Shown: one piece after another, positions 34,693 to 42,933 of the stretch
Layout of the letters: the number at the start of each line of letters is the position of its first letter
Numbering within the stretch: the stretch's first letter is position 1
Program-made: the position numbers and the translations under genes
DNA from: Gordonia asplenii
GTDB taxonomy: Bacteria; Actinomycetota; Actinomycetes; Mycobacteriales; Mycobacteriaceae
Direction: 5' to 3'
Length of the DNA stretch: 64,000 nucleotides
NCBI RefSeq assembly: GCF_012933505.1
Contig: NZ_JABBNB010000022.1
Span: 49,213-113,212 of the forward strand
Notes under the pieces: generated by a model
What the model was told of the DNA's origin: nothing
The model's database searches: none
Seen by the model: the letters and a program-made list of their open reading frames with translations, nothing else

Positions 34693-36462
34693 GTGACAGC
34701 TACTCACGAATCGGTCGGCGCGCGCATCGGTCGCGCGCGAGGTTTCTTCGACGCCGGACTCTCGGCCCATTTGCAGACCGAACATGACGGCGACTACGCC
34801 GCTCGCGCGTTCCACCGGGCGACGGCACTGGCCCCCGAGATGGCCGACGCGTGGCTCGGACGTCTCGCCGCCGGCGACGACACCCCCGAGGTGTTCTTCA
34901 ATCTCTACAAGTTCCGCGACAACATCTTCACCGAACAGCGCCGACTCGGGCTGACTCCGCGGACTCTGCACGGCCGCTTCGGAACCGGATTCTTCATCGA
35001 CTATCCGGTGTCCGACCCCACCGAGGCCGTCGCGGCGTACGCGTGCACGATGCTCGGAGTCGACGACTACGACGGTGCCGAAGCCGCACTCGACTCGATC
35101 ACCGATGGCGCTCCGATCGTCGCGTTCGCCCGCGGGCTGTTGCACTTCAAGACCAAACGGTGGCCCGATGTGCTTGCCGCCCTTGCCCATTCATCGGAGT
35201 GGACGGACGAGTACATGACTGCGGCGGCGAATCTGATGATCGGCACCGCCTGCGCACAGCTCGGGCTGTTCGGGGAGTCGATCCGGCGGCTCGAGGCCGC
35301 CGAGTCCGGTCCCATTCCGTCGATTGCTCCGTCGGCGATGTTCACCCGCGGTCTCTGCCTGCGCGAGATGGGCAACGAGGACGATGCGCGAGCACTGTTC
35401 GAGACGGTCTACGCGCGTCAGCCCGACTTCGGCGACAACGCGAAAGCCATGTCGGATCGTGGATTTCGGCTCGTCGTGGTCGCCAAGGAGACCATCGACG
35501 CGCGCACCGACCGGTGGGATCCGGAGTCGGTCCCGGCGTCGACGTCGACCGTTGACCGAACCGACTCGGACCAGCTCGCGCAAGCCCAGCATGAACTCGA
35601 CGCGCAGATCGGTTTGGAGTCGGTGAAGGTGCAGATCGACAAGCTCAAATCGGCGGTGACGCTGGCCAAGATCCGCGCCGACAAGGGGTTGGCGAGCGCG
35701 TCACGCAGTCAGCATCTGGTATTCACCGGCCCACCCGGCACCGGCAAGACCACCATCGCACGCATCGTCGCCAAGATCTATTGCGGCCTGGGCATTTTGC
35801 GGACCGACACCGTCGTCGAGGCGAGCCGTCGCGACTTAGTCGGAGAGCATCTCGGGTCGACTGCCATCAAGACCGGATCACTGATCGACACTGCGCTCGA
35901 CGGCGTTCTGTTCATCGACGAGGCCTACACGCTGGTGCAGTCGGGCCTGTCCGGCGGCGACGCGTTCGGCCGCGAAGCCGTCGACACTCTGTTGGCGCGG
36001 ATGGAGAACGACCGTGATCGCCTCGTCGTGATCATCGCCGGATACGACGCCGAGATCGATCGGTTCATGGCGTCGAACGACGGCTTAGCGTCGCGCTTCG
36101 CCAAGCGGATCCGCTTCGACTCCTACTCCCCCACCGAGCTGGCGCGGATCGGCGAAGCGATTGCGCGCGAACGTGATTCGATCCTATCGGCCGACGCGGT
36201 GGACGTGCTGACGGATCGGTGCACCGCTCTCTGCGCGGCCGGCGGCCTCGACCGGCGCGGTATCGCCCGCCGCGCCATCGATCTCGCGGGCAACGGCCGC
36301 TTCATCCGCAATGTGATCGATGCGGCAGAAGAGGAGCGTGAGTACCGGCTCAGCACCGGCGACGTGGACGTGACGGCCCTCGACGAGCATGCGCTCATGC
36401 GCATCGAGGCGGCGGATGTCGTTGCGGCACTGGACAACGTGCTGGGCATGCTGCCGCATTAG
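34693..36462 (+). CDS. EccA-type AAA+ ATPase, orphan
   Basis: 589-residue CbxX/CfqX-type AAA+ ATPase with the N-terminal TPR-like region (about 1-280) of the ESX chaperone EccA; LFNLYKFRDNIF-like and TGFFIDYPVSDPTEA segments are typical. The P-loop GPPGTGKT is at 346-353, Walker B GVLFIDEAY at 404-412, and the arginine region SNDGLASRFAKRIRF follows. GTG 34693 has GGGGGGAG 6 nt upstream. EccA normally sits beside eccB-E and WXG100 genes, none of which occurs here, so its client is unknown. Its position between DUF4191 and the RDD gene interrupts the conserved order. Confidence 0.85.
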   Translation: MTATHESVGARIGRARGFFDAGLSAHLQTEHDGDYAARAFHRATALAPEMADAWLGRLAAGDDTPEVFFNLYKFRDNIFTEQRRLGLTPRTLHGRFGTGFFIDYPVSDPTEAVAAYACTMLGVDDYDGAEAALDSITDGAPIVAFARGLLHFKTKRWPDVLAALAHSSEWTDEYMTAAANLMIGTACAQLGLFGESIRRLEAAESGPIPSIAPSAMFTRGLCLREMGNEDDARALFETVYARQPDFGDNAKAMSDRGFRLVVVAKETIDARTDRWDPESVPASTSTVDRTDSDQLAQAQHELDAQIGLESVKVQIDKLKSAVTLAKIRADKGLASASRSQHLVFTGPPGTGKTTIARIVAKIYCGLGILRTDTVVEASRRDLVGEHLGSTAIKTGSLIDTALDGVLFIDEAYTLVQSGLSGGDAFGREAVDTLLARMENDRDRLVVIIAGYDAEIDRFMASNDGLASRFAKRIRFDSYSPTELARIGEAIARERDSILSADAVDVLTDRCTALCAAGGLDRRGIARRAIDLAGNGRFIRNVIDAAEEEREYRLSTGDVDVTALDEHALMRIEAADVVAALDNVLGMLPH

Positions 36463-36547
36463 GCTGTATCGGTCAGACGTTCGCAGTCACCGCGTTGCTC
36501 GTCGCAAACCTGCGCAGCCGGACAATGACCGACGACGTCGTCGATTG

Positions 36548-37255
36548 TCAACGCCGACTGGTCTGTTCTCGCGCTCCCTGTCGTCGGACCATCTCGGCGA
36601 TCCAGGCCGGCGCGTACGGCGACGTACAATTCGGCGGCGTCGGATAGTCCTTAAACACTTCGAGGTGCTCGCCGATGGCGACGGCCCGGTCGCGATGTGC
36701 GGGATGATCGATGCCGATCTGCGCGAGGCAGTGGTTCATCGCCCACTGCAACCGCTCCGGCGCATCGCTCATCTGAGTCTCGATCTGATCGAGCAGTGCG
36801 GGCAGATCCAGACCGCCGGGTTTCTTGGCGACGCGCTCGATTGTCAGTGTCCACCCCGCGCTGGCGACGATCGCGTCGGCGTCGGCGAACCAGGTCTCCC
36901 GCAGCGCCTCAGCATGCGGACTCTTCTTCACGACGTAGTTGACCAACCAGTCCTGAACCTTGGGGGTGCGCGCATCACGGAGCATGGCGTCGAGTTCGTC
37001 GAATCCGAAAACCCTTGGACGACAAATTAATAGAGCGAGAAGTCGTGCAGAACCGTCGCCATGCGCCCACAGCGCCACGGCCAGTTCATGCTGGGTCTTG
37101 AGCCGCTTGGCCACCGCTCGCAGCTTGGTGAGATTCACGCCGTGATCGTCGCCGTGCTTTTCATTCACGGCACGGATCTTCGGGTCTTCGAGCGCCGCGA
37201 GTTCGGCGACCACGTCGTCGAGGACGCTGTCGGTCTGCGAAGCGGTGTCGGTCAT
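36548..37255 (-). CDS. DNA alkylation repair (AlkD-like HEAT-repeat) protein
   Basis: 235-residue all-helical protein resembling AlkC/AlkD-type alkylpurine glycosylases built of HEAT-like repeats. It shows the family pattern of short helices with DPKIRAVNEKHGDDHGVN, LAVALWAHGDGSARLLALLI and WAMNHCLAQIGI. It might act in alkylated-DNA repair, but other roles are known for such scaffolds. ATG 37255 has GAGGAG upstream. It is convergent with the EccA-type gene. Confidence 0.75.
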   Translation of the reverse strand: MTDTASQTDSVLDDVVAELAALEDPKIRAVNEKHGDDHGVNLTKLRAVAKRLKTQHELAVALWAHGDGSARLLALLICRPRVFGFDELDAMLRDARTPKVQDWLVNYVVKKSPHAEALRETWFADADAIVASAGWTLTIERVAKKPGGLDLPALLDQIETQMSDAPERLQWAMNHCLAQIGIDHPAHRDRAVAIGEHLEVFKDYPTPPNCTSPYAPAWIAEMVRRQGAREQTSRR

Positions 37256-37520
37256 ATCTCTCCTCGCCGGTCGGCTGCCGCCCATCATCATCGACCTTTG
37301 TGACAGTGGCAAGTCTGTGCGTCGCATCGGGCGTACGTCAGCGGCGTCGCACCGATTGCAATCAAGCCACGTCCCGCCCGCTCAGTTTTAAGTCGTGCAC
37401 TCCCTCACCGACTGTGCCACAACGGAACCAAACAATGCGGGCCGTCGTTTTGCACGATGAGATGCGCCGGGCTGGTCCCCGTTCCGCTGACGGCGATATC
37501 GGACATGCTCGACGACGGCG

Positions 37521-39026
37521 CTACGACCTAGACTGCGCAACATCGACAGTCGCGCCGCAGCCGGGTCCGGTCAGCGAGAAGTCCCCGACCTCGGGTGTCG
37601 TCAGCATGCGCCGCATCGTCGCACGGTCGAACGGCCACAGGTCCACAGTGCCGGCGTCGGTCAGGTACCACGAATTGCAGCCGGTGTTCCATACCGTCGG
37701 CTCCAGGGCCTCGGCGACTCGACGATTGAACTCGGCGGTGGCCTCCTCGGTCACTTCGACGGTGTCGACATCGCCCGCGGCGAATCGCTCGAGCCATTTC
37801 ACGATGTATCCCGCGGTGAGTTCGGCTGAGTACTGCAGTGAGATCGATCCGGTCGGCGAGTTGGGGCCCAACACCGTGAAGAGGTTCGGGAAGCCCGGTA
37901 TCGCCGTCATCCGATATGCGCGCGGGCCGTCGGCCCATGCGTCGTCGAGCGTCACTCCGCCCCGACCCTCGATCCGCATCGGCCGCATGTAATCGTGGGC
38001 GCGGAATCCAGTGGCCAGCACGATGACGTCGACCTCGTGCAGGGTCCCGTCGGCGGTGCGGATGCCGGTGGGTGTGATCTCTGTGATCGGATCGGTCACG
38101 AGTTCGGTCCGCGGCGATCGCAGCGCGCGGTAGTAGCTCCCGGAGATCACCTGCCGCTTGCACAACGGCTGGTAGTCGGGGGTCAGCTTCGCGCGCTCGT
38201 CGGCGTCGAATACCTGGCCGCGCAACGAGATCCGTGCATAGGCCTGCACCGCTCGCCGCCGCCACGACTGCCTGAGCACGACGTCGGCGAGGATTCCGGA
38301 CGCCTCGAGCGACAACTGATACACGGCGTCCTGCAGGGTCCGGCTCGCACCGAGCAGGACCGACACGCCCGGAATCTGCGGCAGCCACATCGGGGCCCAC
38401 AGAATCCACTGCGCGGACCGCACGAAGTGAGTGACCGACGCTGCCCCCTCGTGCAGCGCCGAGACCACTTGCACCCCGGTCGATCCGGTGCCGATGACCG
38501 CTACCCTGCGGCCGTCGGTGACGAGATCGTCGTCCCAGCGCGCGGTATGCACGACGTCGCCGGTGAAGTCACCGAGCCCGGGAATGTCGGGGACCGCGGG
38601 GTTGTGCAGAATGCCGGTGGCGCAGATGACGAAGTCGGCGACGAGCACCTCACCGGCCGCGGTAGCGACCGTCCACTCGGCGGTGTCGTCGTCGAATACC
38701 GCGGAGGCGACTTCGGTGTCGAAGCGGATCTGCTCGACGATCCCAAGTTCTTCGACGACGTCGCGGTGATAGCGCTGTATCTCCGGTCCGGTTGCCCAGA
38801 TCCGCGACCAATCCGCTTTGGGAGCGAAGGAGAATTGGTAGATCTGCGACGGCACGTCACACGTCAGCCCCGGATAGTGATTCCAGTACCAGACGCCGCC
38901 GACGTCGGAGCCCTTCTCCAGGATGGTGAAGTCGTGAAAACCCGCCTGCTGCAACGCATGTGCGGTGGCGATGCCCGCGACGCCGGCGCCGATCACCACG
39001 ATCCGCGGCTCGCGCACCCGAGTCAT
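37521..39026 (-). CDS. Flavin-containing Baeyer-Villiger-type monooxygenase
   Basis: 501-residue FAD/NADPH monooxygenase. It has the N-terminal FAD loop GAGVAGIATA, VGGVWYWNHYPG, the fingerprint FTGDVVHTARWDD (FxGxxxHxxxW) and the NADPH loop IGTGSTGVQV. Such enzymes convert ketones to esters or lactones; the substrate here is unknown. ATG 39026 overlaps the patatin gene stop (ATGA). As last gene of the SDR-patatin-BVMO unit it could act after alcohol oxidation and before ester hydrolysis. Confidence 0.92.
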   Translation of the reverse strand: MTRVREPRIVVIGAGVAGIATAHALQQAGFHDFTILEKGSDVGGVWYWNHYPGLTCDVPSQIYQFSFAPKADWSRIWATGPEIQRYHRDVVEELGIVEQIRFDTEVASAVFDDDTAEWTVATAAGEVLVADFVICATGILHNPAVPDIPGLGDFTGDVVHTARWDDDLVTDGRRVAVIGTGSTGVQVVSALHEGAASVTHFVRSAQWILWAPMWLPQIPGVSVLLGASRTLQDAVYQLSLEASGILADVVLRQSWRRRAVQAYARISLRGQVFDADERAKLTPDYQPLCKRQVISGSYYRALRSPRTELVTDPITEITPTGIRTADGTLHEVDVIVLATGFRAHDYMRPMRIEGRGGVTLDDAWADGPRAYRMTAIPGFPNLFTVLGPNSPTGSISLQYSAELTAGYIVKWLERFAAGDVDTVEVTEEATAEFNRRVAEALEPTVWNTGCNSWYLTDAGTVDLWPFDRATMRRMLTTPEVGDFSLTGPGCGATVDVAQSRS

Positions 39027-39961
39027 CGCGAAACACCGTTCGCGGCAAGGGTTTCCGACACGGTTGCGCCCACGGTACGACGCACCGCGTCGAACGCCGC
39101 CTGCCGACGGTCGCGATTCATGAAGTTGGCGCCGAGTCCGGCCATGTCGTCGGCCGACGGTGTGAGGACGACGACCTCGGTTCCGAGCGCCCGCACGGTG
39201 TTCACCTCGGCGCGCAGCACCGCCGACATCGGATTGCGCAGTGCCACTTGCTCGATGCGCCCGCCGACGCCCGGTGCGCGCACACCGTCCAGCGACGCCA
39301 TCGGAGCGATGACATAGATGAGGTCGGCCTCGTGCGGGGCGATGAGGTCGACCGATGCGGTCGACGCCGCGCCGCCGTCGACGTAGGCGCGGCCGCCGAT
39401 TTCTACCGGTGGCAGCCAAGCGGGGATCGCCCAAGATGCGCGCAATGCTTCCTCGGCGGTCGCGCTCGGAGACCCCGGCGCACCGAAAGCGACGCGCTCG
39501 CCGTCGTCTACCCGGTAGGCGACCAGCCGCGCACCGGGATGCGCAAGCCACGAATCACCTTCGGGCACAACGGATTGCGCGAGACGCGACAGCCACCCGG
39601 CATCGCCGCCGCCACGAGGAGCGATGCCGGTGAGCCGGGCATGGCCGCCCCCGCGGGTCCACAGCGTCGACGGTTGCAGTCGCGCCGGCCGCGGCAATCG
39701 CGGCAGGCTCGGCGGGGTGTCGTCGAGGTGACGACGCAGCACCTCGTCACCGGGGGCGCCGCTCTGCATGGCGACGAGGTCGTCGACGCCGTAGCCGCCC
39801 GATAGCATCGTGACCAACTCGGCCCCGGCCGAAGTGCCCTGCAGAATGTCGGCTTGCCTTGGGTCCCAACCGGTTTGATCGGCGAGCTCGGCCAGCACGG
39901 CGACGATCCAGGCGGCGCCGATGGTGCCGCCGCACCCGATGGCGACTGCGATTCGGGTCAT
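39023..39961 (-). CDS. Patatin-like phospholipase / esterase
   Basis: 312-residue serine lipid hydrolase with Ser-Asp dyad: nucleophile in LQGTSAGAEL, Asp in YVDGGAAS, and a Gly-rich oxyanion segment GCGGTIGAAW at the N-terminus. In the operon it could hydrolyse the ester or lactone made by the monooxygenase; this is an inference. ATG 39961 overlaps the SDR stop, and the gene's own stop overlaps the monooxygenase start. Confidence 0.88.
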   Translation of the reverse strand: MTRIAVAIGCGGTIGAAWIVAVLAELADQTGWDPRQADILQGTSAGAELVTMLSGGYGVDDLVAMQSGAPGDEVLRRHLDDTPPSLPRLPRPARLQPSTLWTRGGGHARLTGIAPRGGGDAGWLSRLAQSVVPEGDSWLAHPGARLVAYRVDDGERVAFGAPGSPSATAEEALRASWAIPAWLPPVEIGGRAYVDGGAASTASVDLIAPHEADLIYVIAPMASLDGVRAPGVGGRIEQVALRNPMSAVLRAEVNTVRALGTEVVVLTPSADDMAGLGANFMNRDRRQAAFDAVRRTVGATVSETLAANGVSR

Positions 39962-40848
39962 TTCGCATCCCTCAGATCGTGGTGCGCGGCGTTCGCGGCC
40001 GCCTGCCGGTCGATTCGCGACAGATAGGACGTGCGCTCGACGGCGTCGAGCGCGAGGGCGCGGCCGTCGTCGATGATCTTCCGAGCAATCCGCTCGACAA
40101 ACTCCGGAACGAAGGCATCCACCAGATCCCAAGCGGGAGCGACCCATTCGGGTACCGAGGTGCGCGCGGCGCGGGTTCGCAGGGTCTTGACGACGGCGCG
40201 CGCCACGTCGTCGGGATCGACCGTCGGGAGAGTCCCGCCGAGGTGGGCGCCGGAGGCGAGTTCGGTGCGCACGGCCGCGGGCAGGATCGCCGACACCGAC
40301 ACGCCGGTGCCGTCGTATTCACGGCGCGCGGCGAGCGAAGCACCAAGTGCCGCATACTTGCTCGCGTTGTAGGTCACCATTCCAGGAAGCGGGATCATGC
40401 CCGCCATCGACGCGACGTTGACGATGTGACCGCGCCCGGCGTCGAGCATTCCGGGCAACACAGCACGCATGCCGTTGAGGACGCCGGCGACGTTGACGTC
40501 GAGCATGAGGTCGGTGGTCGCCTGCGATTCCCGGTCGAAGGCCCCGACCGGCATGACGCCCGCGTTGTTGACCAGAACGTCTGGGCCGCCGTGGTTCTGC
40601 CGGACCGTCTCGATGAATTCCGTCCACGACGCCGGGTCGGTGACGTCAAGCGGGGCAGAGAACGTGTTGTCCAGGCACGCTGCCGTGGTGAGGGCGACTT
40701 CGGCGTCGACGTCGCCGATCCAGACCGTCGCGCCGAGCCGTGCGAATTCCGCAGCGGTGGCGGCGCCGATGCCGCGGGCACCTCCGCTGATCACGACGAC
40801 GGCGTCGCTGACGTCGATGTGCGGTTTGCGATTGCCGAGCAGTCCCAT
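39958..40848 (-). CDS. Short-chain dehydrogenase/reductase
   Basis: 296-residue SDR with cofactor loop SGGARGIGAAT, VLVNNAG, catalytic Ser in NVASMAG and YNASKYAAL (Tyr, Lys). The C-terminal extension (about 240-296, with DAFVPEFVERIARK) could bind substrate or a partner. It is probably an alcohol or ketone oxidoreductase. ATG 40848 has GGAGG upstream. It is the first gene of a three-gene coupled operon and divergent from TetR. Confidence 0.9.
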   Translation of the reverse strand: MGLLGNRKPHIDVSDAVVVISGGARGIGAATAAEFARLGATVWIGDVDAEVALTTAACLDNTFSAPLDVTDPASWTEFIETVRQNHGGPDVLVNNAGVMPVGAFDRESQATTDLMLDVNVAGVLNGMRAVLPGMLDAGRGHIVNVASMAGMIPLPGMVTYNASKYAALGASLAARREYDGTGVSVSAILPAAVRTELASGAHLGGTLPTVDPDDVARAVVKTLRTRAARTSVPEWVAPAWDLVDAFVPEFVERIARKIIDDGRALALDAVERTSYLSRIDRQAAANAAHHDLRDAK

Positions 40849-40900
40849 GAGGCCTCCGAGTTACCGATACTGAGAGTGACAGACACCCAGCATTGTTCAA

Positions 40901-40930
40901 ATACCGTCGGTATGTCAATACCCCGAGTAT
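40901..40930. promoter_or_regulatory. Tandem palindromic operator for the divergent TetR/SDR genes
   Basis: Two 13-bp palindromes 17 bp apart: ATACCGTCGGTAT (40901-40913) and ATACCCCGAGTAT (40918-40930). They lie between the SDR start (40848) and the TetR start (40950), just upstream of the TetR -10 hexamer. This is what is expected of an autoregulated TetR operator. Confidence 0.75.
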
Positions 40931-40937
40931 CTCGACA

Positions 40938-40943
40938 TAGAAT
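40938..40943 (+). promoter_or_regulatory. -10 element TAGAAT, leaderless TetR gene
   Basis: Six nucleotides separate TAGAAT from GTG 40950. Confidence 0.55.
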
Positions 40944-40949
40944 TACCCA

Positions 40950-41585
40950 GTGCCTCGACTCACCCGCGCCGAACAACAGGCTCGCACCCGGACCGAACTG
41001 CTCGCCACCGCACGCGAGCAATTTCTTCGGGCGGGCTACGCCGCGACCAGCCTGGACGGGATCGCCGCCGCCGCCGGCTACTCCAAGGGCGCGGTGTACT
41101 CGAATTTCCGCGACAAGCCGACGCTGTGCGGTGCGGTGCTCGAAGGCATCCACCAGGAGAAGCTCGGCGAACTCGCGGCACTGGCAGCCGACGCGGCCGG
41201 TTTCGACAACGCCGATGAACGTGCCGACGCATTCGGAGAGTGGATCGAACGGACTGCGGGCGATGTGGGGTGGACGATGCTCGAACTCGAATTCGTCGTG
41301 CTGTCCCGGCACGACGAAGAACTCAGCGCGATGATCGTCGGCCTGCGCGAACGCGCGAGCGAGATGGTCACCGACATGTTGCAACCGCTGTTCGGCGATG
41401 TGCTGCCGGATCCAGCCGACGACGCGGCGTCGCCGCTGCCGACCTCGGCCGACCTCGCCGACCTACTGCTTGGCGCCGGAATCGGCCTGGGGATTCAGCG
41501 CGCAGTGGACCCGCGAGTGTCGGTGAAGCCCGCGGTCGAGGCATTGCGGGCGGCCCTGCGATTGGTAGAGATGATGCGAGACTGA
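40950..41585 (+). CDS. TetR-family regulator of the SDR-patatin-monooxygenase operon
   Basis: 211-residue TetR/AcrR regulator. The helix-turn-helix is SLDGIAAAAGYSKGAVYSNF at about residues 33-52; the rest is the helical ligand and dimer domain. It is divergent from the SDR operon with a tandem palindrome between them, so it most likely represses that operon and itself until a ketone or alcohol-like inducer binds. Inducer unknown. Confidence 0.9.
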   Translation: MPRLTRAEQQARTRTELLATAREQFLRAGYAATSLDGIAAAAGYSKGAVYSNFRDKPTLCGAVLEGIHQEKLGELAALAADAAGFDNADERADAFGEWIERTAGDVGWTMLELEFVVLSRHDEELSAMIVGLRERASEMVTDMLQPLFGDVLPDPADDAASPLPTSADLADLLLGAGIGLGIQRAVDPRVSVKPAVEALRAALRLVEMMRD

Positions 41586-42122
41586 GTCGGGTTCCGAGGT
41601 GGCCCGCTCCCCGAGGCAAGTTCGCGAGCCTCCGATGCCCCCGCTCCCCGAGTCCCGAAGCGAGGAACCGGCGACGAGGTGACCATCCCGCTCCCCGAGT
41701 GCCGAAGCGAGGAACGAGCTTCGGTGTAACGAGGGGCTGGCGAGACAAAGAACCAGACGCGACCACCGAAGTTCCCGCTCGCAGAGGCAAGTTCGCGAGC
41801 CTCCGATGCCTCCGCTCCCCGAGTGCCGAAGCGAGGAACCGGCGGCGAGGTGACACCCCGCTCCCCGAGTGCCGAAGCGAGGAACGAGCTTCGGTGTAAC
41901 GAGGGGCTGGCGAGACAAAGAACCCGACGCGACCACCGAAGTTCCCCGGCCGCCCACAGGCGAGCTCGCTCTCCTCTGCTGATTGAGCGAGGCTCCAGCC
42001 TAGTCGAAATCCTTGGTATTTGGCGCGGTGAATTCTCAACTGTTCCACGGTGTTCGGTTGCGCTGGCACCGTCGGCGTACGCGGTTTCGACACCGACTTC
42101 GCCACCACCCCAGCCGGCAAAC
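41586..42122. repeat. 171-bp tandem duplication of family A units plus family B fragments
   Basis: No gene seen. A ~171-bp unit starting GAGGCAAGTTCGCGAGCCTC at 41613 is repeated from 41784 with few changes, to about 41947. Each unit holds two family A cores (CTCCCCGAGTGCCGAAGCGA or a variant), a GGAACCGGC segment, GCTTCGGTGTAACGAGGGG and GCGACCACCGAAGTTCCC. Family B fragments follow: TGATTGAGCGAGGCTCC near 41980 with GTCGAAATCC, and GGTTTCGACACCGACTTCGC near 42080. Confidence 0.85.
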
Positions 42123-42617
42123 CTAACGACTCTTAACGACGGCCGTGCCCGTGGCCCGATCGTGCAGTGCTCGACCGTTGTAGTCGTTCATCAGTGCCGG
42201 AACGATGAACACGATCAGCACCTGCCGACCGAGTGCGCGCACAAACCCGACCGCGACCGATTTCTTTCCCGACGCGATCGATTGGGTCAGCTCGGGGCCG
42301 TGGTCGACTCTGATGACCCGCAGTCCCAGAATGAATTGCCCCGGCGTGAATCCGAACAAACTGATCGTGAACACGCCGACGACGAACCACACGGCCAGTT
42401 CGGGAGTCGCCGCGCGCTGCATGTCACCGCCGACGATGAGCAGAGCGATGCCGTACGCCATCAGCCAGTCCAGCAGCAGACCGCCGCAGCGGGTCCAACC
42501 GGTTGCCAGCGATCCGGCGCCGCGCTGAGGCAAACCGAGGTCCTGACCTTGATACTCGTTCTCGGCCCCCGCACCCGGCTGGGTGCCCGACAGCCACGAC
42601 CCGATCGACCGGCTCAT
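42123..42617 (-). CDS. RDD-family membrane protein
   Basis: 164-residue membrane protein and counterpart of Rv2219A, which also precedes glnA1. The N-terminal 50 residues are Gly/Gln-rich. The RDD domain has two to three helices, with WTRCGGLLLDWLMAYGIALL carrying the Arg and Asp, and FTPGQFILGLRVIRVD, a standard RDD loop. Function unknown; some relatives act as sodium/proton antiporters or membrane sensors. ATG 42617 is preferred to longer frames. It is divergent from glnA1. Confidence 0.85.
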   Translation of the reverse strand: MSRSIGSWLSGTQPGAGAENEYQGQDLGLPQRGAGSLATGWTRCGGLLLDWLMAYGIALLIVGGDMQRAATPELAVWFVVGVFTISLFGFTPGQFILGLRVIRVDHGPELTQSIASGKKSVAVGFVRALGRQVLIVFIVPALMNDYNGRALHDRATGTAVVKSR

Positions 42618-42791
42618 CGCGCCACCCCCTGCGTCGACGCCGATGCGGCGCTGCGGGAACGCGGTGAGAGGCACACAGTCATACCGTCCATCGTAGGCAC
42701 CGATGTAAATCGGACATATTCGGGCTGCGCGTGACGGTAAAGACACGATCGGGAATAGTTAAGGGGCACGACGACCAATTCCGAGGATCGC
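42618..42791. other. Start of the 316-nt intergenic region between RDD gene and glnA1
   Basis: Regulatory region of the divergent RDD and glnA1 genes. No gene is seen. Apart from the GlnR-type box that begins at 42792, I see no other clear element. Confidence 0.5.
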
Positions 42792-42829
42792 GTAACACAG
42801 GGGAAACATGGGCTTAGCGCCTGGGCAAC
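42792..42829 (+). promoter_or_regulatory. GlnR-type operator upstream of glnA1
   Basis: GTAAC-N6-GAAAC (42792-42807) matches the mycobacterial GlnR half-site pattern exactly. After another N6 it continues as TTAGC-N6-GCAAC, a degenerate second site with correct phase. It lies about 105-140 bp before the glnA1 start, a fitting position for nitrogen-limitation activation. Confidence 0.65.
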
Positions 42830-42933
42830 CTCACCTCCATACGGTTTTCGCTGTGATCCGCTGCATCGCGATGCGTGGCGGGTGTGCGTGCCAGGACCAC
42901 CTGGCTACCCGATAGTGAAGGAGTCACCGAACG

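Noticed and set aside
37995..39317. 440-residue plus-strand frame
   Set aside because: Antisense to the Baeyer-Villiger monooxygenase, which has intact FAD, NADPH and fingerprint motifs.
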